A stretch of DNA of 8,491 nucleotides from Rickettsiales bacterium (GTDB taxonomy: Bacteria > Pseudomonadota > Alphaproteobacteria > Rickettsiales > UBA3002), in assembly GCA_947441895.1 (NCBI GenBank), contig CANEUT010000059.1:1-8491 (forward strand), written 5' to 3'. Shown one piece after another: positions 1-5,985 of the stretch. Numbering within the stretch: the stretch's first letter is position 1; each line of letters opens with the position of its first letter. The notes beneath the pieces were generated by a model. It saw nothing but the letters and a program-made list of their open reading frames with translations, was not told the origin of the DNA and did no database searches. A program made the position numbers and the translations under genes.

Positions 1-360
1 GCACCATTCATATTCTTCTTCGCTTTCACCTTTCCAGGCAAACACGGGAATGCCGGCAGCAGCAATGGCCGCGGCAGCTTGGTCTTGGGTGCTATAGATA
101 TTGCAGCTGCTCCAACGCACTTCGGCGCCCAGCGCTGTGAGAGTTTCAATAAGCACCGCCGTTTGAATAGTCATATGCAGGCAGCCCACAATGCGCGCGC
201 CTTTCAGCGGTTGTTTTGCACCATATTCGCTGCGGCAAGCCATCAGGCCGGGCATTTCAGTTTCGGCGATGGTAATTTCGCGGCGACCCCATTCGGCCAG
301 ATTAATATCGGCAACTTTATAATCGGTGAAATCGGCGGGCTTTTTTGCGGCAACTGACAT
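1..360 (-). CDS. ahcY: Adenosylhomocysteinase, N-terminal part (runs off the left edge)
   Basis: Cytosolic enzyme that reversibly splits S-adenosylhomocysteine into adenosine and homocysteine with a tightly bound NAD, clearing the product inhibitor of methyltransferases. I translated the minus strand from the ATG at 358-360; 120 codons are open to the window edge, against about 430-470 residues for a complete enzyme. The recognisable segment is residues 59-100: GCLHMTIQTAVLIETL, then ALGAEVRWSSCNIYSTQD, the hallmark of the family's substrate-binding region with His62, Thr64, Gln66 and Thr67. The start is supported by AAAGGAT at 366-372, about 5 nt upstream of the ATG. The NAD-binding domain lies outside the window. 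It is divergent from the outer-membrane protein gene, and its upstream region contains an extensive inverted-repeat structure (390-473). The family call is very secure; only the C-terminal part is unseen. Confidence 0.96.
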   Translation of the reverse strand, partial: MSVAAKKPADFTDYKVADINLAEWGRREITIAETEMPGLMACRSEYGAKQPLKGARIVGCLHMTIQTAVLIETLTALGAEVRWSSCNIYSTQDQAAAAIAAAGIPVFAWKGESEEEYEWC

Positions 361-389
361 AGCTGATCCTTTGGTGGTTCGGTGTGAGT

Positions 390-473
390 AAACATTGACG
401 ATTCGCTAGAAGAAGTGCGTAGCGCGTAGGATAACTACGGGCAAGCGCTTCGACACCGCGAGCGACAATGTTT
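390..473 (-). promoter_or_regulatory. Candidate structured 5' leader of ahcY (imperfect 84-nt inverted repeat)
   Basis: Seen directly: 390-397 pairs with 466-473 (AAACATTG/CAATGTTT, 8 bp). 403-407 pairs with 461-465 (TCGCT/AGCGA). 415-417 pairs with 454-456, and 418-419 with 451-452. 421-425 pairs with 445-449 (AGCGC/GCGCT), and 426-429 with 435-438 (GTAG/CTAC), leaving loop 430-434. That is about 27 bp in one coaxial hairpin with bulges at 398-402 and 439-444. On the minus strand the fold ends about 29 nt before the ahcY start. The bulge 440-444 could also pair with 472-476 (GGCAA/TTGCC), giving a pseudoknot or alternative fold. There is no U-tract, so it is not a terminator. It does not obviously match the known SAH or SAM-II riboswitch consensus as I remember them. 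A dispersed palindromic repeat is the main alternative. Confidence 0.4.
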
Positions 474-572
474 GCCGCACCGTTGTGACGTTTCTGCCAT
501 ACGCGAATGAGATAAGATTGCAAACACTTTCCTCACGTTTCGCAATGCTGGCGCTAGAAAATCGCATGATTT

Positions 573-1877
573 ATGGTTCATTCCATGAGAATTACTCAAA
601 ACAGCGTTGCCCGCATATTCACCTATGCCTTCGTCACGGTCGCTTCCACCGCCTGCTTTGCCACCTCTGCCGTGGCGTTTGACCCCAACGAAGGCGCCGA
701 ACAAATGGCCCCCAACCAGCCAACGGGACGCTACCAAACCTATTCCCCCACTGATGGCAGCCGCTACGCCCGCGGCCAGGGCCTGCCGGCATCGGTGGTG
801 CCGAAGCGTTATTATGCCGCCCCCGCAGCACCAAGCGGCGCTACCGCCGCTTATTCACCCACCGCCGCACTGCCCACCACCACGGTAAGCCAAGCCTATA
901 TTCCGACTGCAAAAAGTTCGGCGCCCGTCTTTATTCCTGCCGGACAAGAATCGATTTACAACGCTGCTCCTTATAATGCCGCCCCAGCAGCTGCTGCCAC
1001 CATCGCGCCAACACCCATTGCCAATGCGCAGCCCGCCTATAGTGAACCGCCGCGCGCGCAACAGCCTGCCTATGATGCCTATCCGGCAACGCCCACCCAG
1101 TCATTCAACGAAATACAGCCCGACAGCATGACCCCCGTCGCTGCCGCCAAGCGCAATCACTATTATGTCGGTATTGAGGGCTTCTATGATATTTATAAGG
1201 AAGACGTAGTAAGTCTTGATAGTCGTTCTGTTTATGGCGCGGTGGATGCCGGGTTTACCCATTACTTCAATTCCGAATGGTTTGCCGGTTCTGAATTGCG
1301 GGTATCCTATGGCAAAGAAGATTATGAATCACCCAGCGGCACCATCGATGGCGTCGATCAATGGGAAGTAGAGCACCGCATCACCGGTGGCTATGATTTT
1401 GCCATGGGTGGCGGCAGCCACATGAAAACCTTTGTGGGCCTTAACACCCGCTACTACCGCGATGAAGGCAAGGGCGAGGTAACAAACCTTGGTGCCAACG
1501 CCTATGATCGTCGCATTTTGCAGTTCTTCATGCCCATTGGTGTCACCTATGAATTCAAAGCCTATGGTTACCGCATGGCCCCCACCATCGAATATGACCA
1601 TTTACTCTATGGCCGCGTTGAATCGCGACTGCAAAACGTACCCGGCTATTATCAGGCCACCAATTTTCAGAAAACGGGCTATGGTCTGCGTGCTGAATTC
1701 ATGATCTCAAAAACCGATGATCGCGGCAACGGCTGGGAATTTGGACCATTTGTGCGCTATTGGCACTTGGGCGATTCCGATATCGATACAACAGAACCCA
1801 CCCCAGATGGCAGAGAGTGGCTTGAGCCGGACAACGATCGCCTTCAGCTTGGCGCAAAGCTGAAGCTTTTGTTTTAG
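573..1877 (+). CDS. Outer-membrane beta-barrel protein with a long Ala/Pro/Tyr-rich linker
   Basis: Predicted secreted, outer-membrane protein of 434 residues; no specific family was recognised. Residues 1-35 form a Sec signal peptide with an Ala-Val-Ala cleavage site before Phe36. Residues 37-192 are low-complexity and rich in Ala, Pro, Tyr, Thr and Gln, including a YNAAP doublet and repeated QPAY. From about residue 193 (KRNHYYVGIEG) the sequence becomes alternating aromatic and polar strands separated by charged turns, ending in KLKLLF with the terminal Phe typical of BAM-targeted barrels. The length suggests 8-10 strands. Two in-frame ATGs (573 and 585) are possible and neither has a clear Shine-Dalgarno; starting at 585 (MRITQNS) gives a more normal signal peptide. 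The linker probably lies in the periplasm. The stop overlaps that of the convergent fadD gene. It could be a porin-like or surface-antigen protein; substrate and role cannot be read from the sequence. Confidence 0.8.
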   Translation: MVHSMRITQNSVARIFTYAFVTVASTACFATSAVAFDPNEGAEQMAPNQPTGRYQTYSPTDGSRYARGQGLPASVVPKRYYAAPAAPSGATAAYSPTAALPTTTVSQAYIPTAKSSAPVFIPAGQESIYNAAPYNAAPAAAATIAPTPIANAQPAYSEPPRAQQPAYDAYPATPTQSFNEIQPDSMTPVAAAKRNHYYVGIEGFYDIYKEDVVSLDSRSVYGAVDAGFTHYFNSEWFAGSELRVSYGKEDYESPSGTIDGVDQWEVEHRITGGYDFAMGGGSHMKTFVGLNTRYYRDEGKGEVTNLGANAYDRRILQFFMPIGVTYEFKAYGYRMAPTIEYDHLLYGRVESRLQNVPGYYQATNFQKTGYGLRAEFMISKTDDRGNGWEFGPFVRYWHLGDSDIDTTEPTPDGREWLEPDNDRLQLGAKLKLLF

Positions 1878-3556
1878 GCGTGCTTCGCGTTTTCTTCAGC
1901 CACCAATTCTTTCTTCAGAATTTTACCAATAGCGCTTTTGGGCAGTGCTACCCTAAACTCAACCGTGTGCGGCAATGCATAAGCGGTAATCCGAGGCTTT
2001 AAATGATCTTTCACCTCAGCCTCGGTCAGTTGCGCATCTTCTTTCAGCACAATATAGGCCTTAATCATTTGCCCGCGCGTGGGGTGGGTTAGGCCTACCA
2101 CTGCACATTCGGCCACCGCCGCGTGGGCATAAAGCTCTTCCTCAACATTGCGTGGAAACACTTTATAGCCGCCCACAATAATCATCTCTTTCAACCGATC
2201 GACGATATAAAAATAACCTTCTTCATCCATGCGGCCCAAATCACCCGTGTGCAGTCGACCGTTACGGATTACATTATCAGTTTCCTCGGGCTTGTTGAGG
2301 TAACCCAGCATCACCTGTGGCCCACGAATGCACACTTCACCAATTTCACCGGGGGGCAGCACGGTTGTGTGGTCGTCTTTGTCGACAATTTCCATAATGG
2401 TGCCCGGCAGCGGCAAGCCGATGGATCCGGTCTTTTGTTTACCCAGCAGCGGTGTGCAGCTGGTGACAGGCGACGTTTCGGTGAGGCCATAGCCTTCCAC
2501 CAAATTACAGCCGGTGAGTTTCTCAAACTGTTCCTTCACCTCCACCGAAAGTGGGCCACCGCCACTGATGCAATATTTAATGCTGCGCAGGTCATATTTC
2601 TCGAGCCCACGCGCATTATTGATGGTAGCATACAGCGTGGAAACGCCGGGCATCAGCGTTGGTTTTTTATGGCTGATATCAGACAGCACATGTTTCAAAT
2701 CGAACTTGGGATGAATGACAATCATCATGCCGTTTGCAATCGCCAAATTGAGCGCCACCGTCATGGCGAACACATGAAAGAACGGAATCACCGCCAGCAT
2801 AATTTCTTCGCCCGGCTTCAGCCCCTGCATCCACCGCGAACATTGCAGCGTGTTGATGTAGAGGTTGCTGTGGGTGAGCATGGCACCCTTGGGCACGCCG
2901 GTAGTGCCACCGGTATATTGCAGCACGGCAATCTGACTATCAGGCAGAATATTCGGCGGTACAATAAGATCTGGTGAATCAAGCAAATCATTCAAAAACA
3001 CGTGATATGTGTCGTGTGGCGGGTGGGCGATGTCTTTCTGTTTTGCTGCAACAAAAAGCGCGCGCTTGGTCATGGGCATGGCTTCTTCAAACTTACACAC
3101 CACAATTTTGCGCATGCTGCTATTGCCAATAAACGGCTCCAACTTCGTGTAGATAGCGCGTAAATTCACCGTCACCATAATCTCGACATGGGCATCTTTC
3201 AGCTGATGCTCAATCTCATGGCCCGAATAAAGGGGGTTGAAATTCACTACCGTCGCACCGGCTTTTAGCGCGGCGTAATAGGTCATCACATATTGCGGGC
3301 AGTTGGGCATAAAAAGCCCCACCCGCGTGCCGCGCACCACACCTAAACCCTGCAAACCACGCGCAATGCGGTCCACCATTTCTTTCAATTTTGCATAACT
3401 GTAGGTTTTACCGAAAAAGTCGAGCGCGGTGTTTTCTGGCCACATGCGTGCCGCATCATCGAGCAGCGTATAAAGCGGTTTGCCGTGAAAATGTTCCTGC
3501 CAGGCAATACCGTCAGGATAGTGTTTTTCCCACGCGAATTGCTCAGTATGTGGCAT
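1874..3556 (-). CDS. fadD: Long-chain fatty-acid--CoA ligase (acyl-CoA synthetase)
   Basis: ATP-dependent activation of fatty acids to acyl-CoA via an acyl-adenylate, feeding beta-oxidation or lipid synthesis; cytosolic face of the inner membrane. 560 residues, the normal FadD length. Adenylate-forming motifs occur in order: P-loop YTGGTTGVPKG at about 214-224, GYGLTETSP at 355-363, TGDLG with its ribose-binding Asp near 439, the hinge RLKEMIIVGGYKVFP, and the C-terminal KSAIGKILKK with the catalytic Lys near 545. I chose the ATG at 3554-3556 (MPHTEQF) because GGGAGA at 3561-3566 sits 4 nt upstream. An in-frame ATG at 3572-3574 would add six residues but has no ribosome binding site and would place that GGGAGA inside the gene. 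The gene is alone on its strand, divergent from the reductase gene and convergent with the barrel-protein gene. Related medium-chain or feruloyl-CoA ligases are possible alternatives, but overall sequence style fits FadD. Confidence 0.93.
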   Translation of the reverse strand: MPHTEQFAWEKHYPDGIAWQEHFHGKPLYTLLDDAARMWPENTALDFFGKTYSYAKLKEMVDRIARGLQGLGVVRGTRVGLFMPNCPQYVMTYYAALKAGATVVNFNPLYSGHEIEHQLKDAHVEIMVTVNLRAIYTKLEPFIGNSSMRKIVVCKFEEAMPMTKRALFVAAKQKDIAHPPHDTYHVFLNDLLDSPDLIVPPNILPDSQIAVLQYTGGTTGVPKGAMLTHSNLYINTLQCSRWMQGLKPGEEIMLAVIPFFHVFAMTVALNLAIANGMMIVIHPKFDLKHVLSDISHKKPTLMPGVSTLYATINNARGLEKYDLRSIKYCISGGGPLSVEVKEQFEKLTGCNLVEGYGLTETSPVTSCTPLLGKQKTGSIGLPLPGTIMEIVDKDDHTTVLPPGEIGEVCIRGPQVMLGYLNKPEETDNVIRNGRLHTGDLGRMDEEGYFYIVDRLKEMIIVGGYKVFPRNVEEELYAHAAVAECAVVGLTHPTRGQMIKAYIVLKEDAQLTEAEVKDHLKPRITAYALPHTVEFRVALPKSAIGKILKKELVAEENAKHA

Positions 3557-3560
3557 GCAT

Positions 3561-3566
3561 TCTCCC
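3561..3566 (-). promoter_or_regulatory. Ribosome binding site deciding the fadD start
   Basis: On the minus strand GGGAGA precedes the ATG at 3554-3556 by 4 nt. The alternative upstream ATG at 3572-3574 is preceded only by an A/T-rich stretch without purine-rich pairing, so the shorter start is preferred. Confidence 0.6.
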
Positions 3567-3605
3567 AGATTCATCGGCTAAAAAACGCTTTTTTCTTGTT
3601 AAGTG

Positions 3606-3634
3606 AGTATGCGTGTTTTAAGCCTCAACGTCAA
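3606..3634 (-). promoter_or_regulatory. Candidate sigma70-type promoter for fadD
   Basis: On the minus strand TTGACG (3629-3634, 5 of 6 to TTGACA) is followed by a 17-bp spacer and CATACT (3606-3611, 4 of 6 to TATAAT). Transcription would begin near 3599, giving a leader of about 43 nt to the fadD ATG at 3556. The -35 box abuts the start codon of the divergent reductase gene, so the two transcription starts may interfere. This is a consensus match by eye, with no experimental support. Confidence 0.4.
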
Positions 3635-4660
3635 ATGACTATGCCGCACAGCAACATAACCACCACCGACGTCGCCATTATTGGCGCGGGTCCCGTTGGT
3701 TTGTTTGCCGTATTCGAACTGGGCATGCTGAAAATTCGCTGCGCCGTGATCGATACGCTGCCAGCCGTGGGCGGCCAGTGCACCGCACTTTACCCTGAAA
3801 AGCCCATCTATGATATTCCGGGCTTCCCCAGCGTCGACGCGCAAGACCTCATTAAAAATCTGGAAGCACAAGCGGCACCTTTTGAACCGCAATATATTTT
3901 GGGTGAGCAAGTGATAAAGTGCGAAAAACTGGCCCCTGGCCACTGGTCACTGGCCACCAACAAAGGCACCATCATCAACGCCAAAGCCATCATCATTGCG
4001 GCGGGCTGCGGTGCTTTTGGCCCCAACCGTCCGCCGCTTGCCGGGCTTGAGGCCTATGAAGGCGCTAGCGTGCATTACATGGTAAAGTCGCGCGAAGATT
4101 TTCGTGGGTGTAACATCGTTATCGCCGGCGGGGGTGATTCCGCGGTTGATTGGGCCAATTCCCTGGCCGATGTGGCGAACAAAATTTACATGGTGCACCG
4201 TCGTGATAAATTCCGCGCCATGCCCGAATCGGTCGATAAAATGCAAGCGCTCGTCGCTGCTGGCAAAATTGAAATGGTGGTGCCTTATCAGCTCGACGCA
4301 CTGGAAGGTGCAAACGGCAAACTAAGCGCTGTCATCGTCAAAAGTATGGATGGAACGTCACGTTCCCTCGACGCACAGCATCTGCTGGCCTTTTTCGGTC
4401 TTTCCATGGAGCTTGGGCCACTGGCCAACTGGGGCCTCAACCTCGACATGAACCACATTACCGTCACCCCCGGCACCTGCGCCACCAGCGAGCCCGGCAT
4501 CTTCGCCATTGGCGATATTGCCACCTACGCGCACAAGCTGAAGCTCATTCTCTGCGGCTTCTCGGAAGCGGCGCAGGCGGCCCACGCCATTCGCGAAATT
4601 GTCTATCCCGGCACGGCCTACCATTTTGAATATTCCACCAGCAAAGGGGTGCCCGCATGA
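3635..4660 (+). CDS. Ferredoxin--NADP(+) reductase, type 2 (thioredoxin-reductase-like)
   Basis: Flavoprotein that exchanges electrons between NADPH and ferredoxin or flavodoxin in the cytosol. 341 residues, normal for the family. The FAD dinucleotide fold is at about residues 14-22 (VAIIGAGPVGLF), followed by VGGQCTALYPEKPIYDIPGFP (about 47-67). The NADP-binding fold is AGGGDSAVDWA with the downstream HRRDKFRA, whose arginines fit NADPH phosphate binding. The C-terminal FAD motif is GIFAIGDIATY. No CxxC redox pair is present, which separates it from true thioredoxin reductases and places it with the YumC-like group. In-frame ATGs at 3635 and 3641 are both possible and neither has a clear Shine-Dalgarno. 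The longer open frame back to 3485 would run antisense across the fadD start and is not family-like. The stop overlaps the folD start as ATGA, indicating coupled translation. I found no convincing promoter. Confidence 0.92.
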   Translation: MTMPHSNITTTDVAIIGAGPVGLFAVFELGMLKIRCAVIDTLPAVGGQCTALYPEKPIYDIPGFPSVDAQDLIKNLEAQAAPFEPQYILGEQVIKCEKLAPGHWSLATNKGTIINAKAIIIAAGCGAFGPNRPPLAGLEAYEGASVHYMVKSREDFRGCNIVIAGGGDSAVDWANSLADVANKIYMVHRRDKFRAMPESVDKMQALVAAGKIEMVVPYQLDALEGANGKLSAVIVKSMDGTSRSLDAQHLLAFFGLSMELGPLANWGLNLDMNHITVTPGTCATSEPGIFAIGDIATYAHKLKLILCGFSEAAQAAHAIREIVYPGTAYHFEYSTSKGVPA

Positions 4661-5538
4661 CCGCAAAAGTCATCGACGGCAAAGCCTTTGCAGCCAAACT
4701 GCGCGGCGAAGTGGGTGCGGCCGTAGCCAAGGTAAAGGCTGAACACAACCTCACCCCCGGCCTCGCCGTTATTCTGGTGGGCGAGGATCCGGCCAGCACG
4801 GTTTATGTGCGCAACAAAGGCATCGCCTGCAAAGAAGCCGGCATTGCATCATTTGAAACGCTGTTGCCCAGCTCCACCACACAAGAAGCACTACTGAAAG
4901 AAATTGCCCGGCTGAACGAAGATAATGCGGTGCATGGCATTCTGGTGCAGCTTCCCCTGCCCGACCATATCGACGCGCAAGCCGTCATCAACGCCATCAA
5001 CCCCAATAAAGACGTCGATGGGTTCCACGTGTTGAACGCTGGGCGCTTGGCCGTTGGGCAAGATGGGCTGGTGCCCTGCACTCCATTGGGCTGTTTATTG
5101 CTTTTGAAAGATAAACTGGGCAGCCTTGCCGGAAAACATGCCGTGGTACTTGGCCGCAGCAACATTGTGGGCAAGCCCATGGCGCAATTACTGTTGAAAG
5201 AATCATGCACCGTCACCATCTGCCATTCCAAAACCGAATTCCTGGTGCAGGAAGTGCGCCGTGGCGACATTCTGGTGGCCGCCATTGGCAAGCCCGAATT
5301 TGTGAAGGGTCACTTTGTGAAGCCCGGCGCCACCATCATTGATGTGGGCATTAACCGTCAGGATACGCCGGATGGCAAAACAAAATTGGTTGGAGACGTT
5401 GATTTTGTGGGCGCATCGGAATTTGCTAAATTCATCACCCCCGTGCCCGGTGGCGTGGGTCCCATGACCATTGCCTGCCTGCTGCGCAACACACTGCAAG
5501 CCGCCTGCGCCATTAAGGGCGTAGCGTTTCCTCTATAG
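4657..5538 (+). CDS. folD: Bifunctional methylene-THF dehydrogenase / methenyl-THF cyclohydrolase
   Basis: Cytosolic enzyme interconverting 5,10-methylene-THF and 10-formyl-THF with NADP(+), supplying one-carbon units for purines and formyl-Met and generating NADPH. 293 residues, typical length. Key residues fall at the same numbers I recall for E. coli FolD: Tyr50 and Lys54 in STVYVRNK, Gln98 in GILVQLPLP, Asp121 in NKDVDGFHV. The Rossmann signature GRSNIVGKP is at 166-174 and the C-terminal PGGVGPMT at 264-271. All catalytic positions are intact. The start ATG at 4657 overlaps the reductase stop by the ATGA arrangement, so translation is probably coupled and no separate promoter is needed. 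It ends 7 nt before the end of the convergent small gene at 5546, with no terminator between them; the first hairpin able to stop its transcript lies at 5806-5827. Confidence 0.96.
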   Translation: MTAKVIDGKAFAAKLRGEVGAAVAKVKAEHNLTPGLAVILVGEDPASTVYVRNKGIACKEAGIASFETLLPSSTTQEALLKEIARLNEDNAVHGILVQLPLPDHIDAQAVINAINPNKDVDGFHVLNAGRLAVGQDGLVPCTPLGCLLLLKDKLGSLAGKHAVVLGRSNIVGKPMAQLLLKESCTVTICHSKTEFLVQEVRRGDILVAAIGKPEFVKGHFVKPGATIIDVGINRQDTPDGKTKLVGDVDFVGASEFAKFITPVPGGVGPMTIACLLRNTLQAACAIKGVAFPL

Positions 5539-5545
5539 CTAGGCG

Positions 5546-5749
5546 CTAATAGGCATCGTCAGGGTCTCGGTACGTTTCAGACTTCTTTGTGTACAAGTCA
5601 TCAACATGCCTACTCGCCCCAAGATCATGATCGCTTTTGGGCCGGCCAGGCATCAACTCCGATAGAAGCTTGTGCAGGAGATTGCCCTCCTCCTTCTTCT
5701 TGTCATCGCTACGAATTGGGCCACGGCTCCCGCCCATTGCTCTCGACAT
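5546..5749 (-). CDS. Small, highly charged hypothetical protein (67 aa)
   Basis: Not recognised. The predicted product is hydrophilic, with no signal peptide or membrane segment. A basic, Gly/Ser-rich N-terminus leads to an Asp/Lys/Glu-rich stretch, a short amphipathic helix-like segment around residues 23-33 (NLLHKLLSELM) and a polar, Asp/Tyr-rich tail ending DDAY. What argues for a real gene is translation initiation: GGGAGG at 5755-5760 lies 5 nt before the ATG at 5747-5749, one of the strongest ribosome binding sites in the window, and a candidate promoter lies just upstream (5770-5798). It is convergent with folD, 7 nt away, and sits directly downstream of a terminator on its own strand, so it looks like its own transcription unit. 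No function is inferred. Confidence 0.6.
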   Translation of the reverse strand: MSRAMGGSRGPIRSDDKKKEEGNLLHKLLSELMPGRPKSDHDLGASRHVDDLYTKKSETYRDPDDAY

Positions 5750-5769
5750 AACAACCTCCCAATGAAGCC

Positions 5770-5798
5770 ATTATGACTTATGGGAAAATTATTTTCTA
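5770..5798 (-). promoter_or_regulatory. Candidate promoter of the small charged protein gene
   Basis: On the minus strand TAGAAA (5793-5798, 4 of 6 to TTGACA), a 17-bp spacer and CATAAT (5770-5775, 5 of 6 to TATAAT) precede the strong ribosome binding site at 5755-5760. Initiation near 5763 would leave a leader of about 13 nt. The -35 box lies immediately past the U-tract of the preceding terminator, a common layout for a new transcription unit. Match by eye only. Confidence 0.35.
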
Positions 5799-5799
5799 C

Positions 5800-5829
5800 A
5801 AAAAAGGGGCGACCAACTGGCCGCCCCTT
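5800..5829 (-). terminator. Factor-independent terminator (strongest on the minus strand)
   Basis: GGGGCG (5806-5811) pairs with CGCCCC (5822-5827), with AA/TT able to extend the stem (5804-5805 with 5828-5829). On the minus strand the stem is followed by a run of six T (5800-5805 read in reverse). On the plus strand it is followed by CTTGTT, a poorer U-tract that might still end folD transcripts. It lies between the 5841-5938 island and the small gene at 5546. Confidence 0.75.
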
Positions 5830-5938
5830 CTTGTTAAGCTTTAGTAAGCGAGTTGGACGAGCGAGCCATCAGCTGCGAGAGCACGCGTAGATTTGGTCAG
5901 TAGACCAAATCGAAGCAAATCAAAGACCAAAAAAAAAA
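5830..5938 (-). other. Terminator-flanked island: gene remnant, tiny ORF or small RNA, unresolved
   Basis: This stretch lies between two terminators and belongs to no recognised gene. It contains a perfect 9-bp hairpin with a 4-nt loop (GATTTGGTC at 5890-5898 with GACCAAATC at 5903-5911). On the minus strand a frame is open from just after a TAG at 5946-5948 to a TAA at 5841-5843. Its last 16 codons read STRALAADGSLVQLAY, which looks protein-like, and the TAA is followed at once by a terminator, as at a true gene end. However, the frame has no ATG or GTG start; only TTG codons are available, and the A10/T10 tract of the ompA-like gene's terminator lies inside it. A small RNA with a 5' hairpin and the 5806-5827 terminator hairpin is equally compatible. 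No promoter was convincing. Confidence 0.3.
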
Positions 5939-5969
5939 GGGGTAGCTAAATAGCTACCCCCGTTTTTTT
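5929..5969 (-). terminator. Bidirectional terminator downstream of the OmpA-like gene
   Basis: A perfect 9-bp stem, GGGGTAGCT (5939-5947) with AGCTACCCC (5952-5960), has an AAAT loop. On the minus strand it is followed by ten T (5929-5938 read in reverse), on the plus strand by CG and seven T (5963-5969). It begins 25 nt after the stop codon of the OmpA-like gene, which it almost certainly terminates, and it could also stop readthrough from folD. Confidence 0.88.
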
Positions 5970-5985
5970 CAGCTAAAACCGTTGA

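Noticed and set aside
317..523. 68-codon minus-strand frame across the ahcY leader
   Set aside because: It overlaps the ahcY start in another frame and has no ribosome binding site; the region is better explained by the inverted repeat.
573..680. Lipoprotein signal (Cys28 within the signal peptide of the barrel protein)
   Set aside because: The preceding residues are Ser-Thr-Ala without the Leu/Val/Ile at -3 of a lipobox, and a good AVA cleavage site follows.
2123..2977. 284-codon open frame on the plus strand
   Set aside because: It lies wholly antisense to fadD, whose motifs and full-length reading frame are unambiguous; its His/Gln-rich translation is typical of a shadow frame.
3580..3594. 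AAAAAA-CGC-TTTTTT as a terminator or hairpin
   Set aside because: The stem is six A-T pairs with a 3-nt loop, too weak, and it sits in a divergent promoter region where no transcript needs to end.
3485..3634. 50-residue N-terminal extension of the reductase from an ATG at 3485
   Set aside because: It would be antisense to the fadD start and is not part of the family; the FAD motif normally lies within the first 20 or so residues.
3635..4660. Thioredoxin reductase
   Set aside because: The fold matches but no CxxC redox pair is present, so type 2 ferredoxin-NADP reductase fits better.
4803..5291. 162-codon open frame on the minus strand
   Set aside because: Antisense to folD, which has all catalytic residues; the Ser/Cys/Pro-rich product looks like a shadow.
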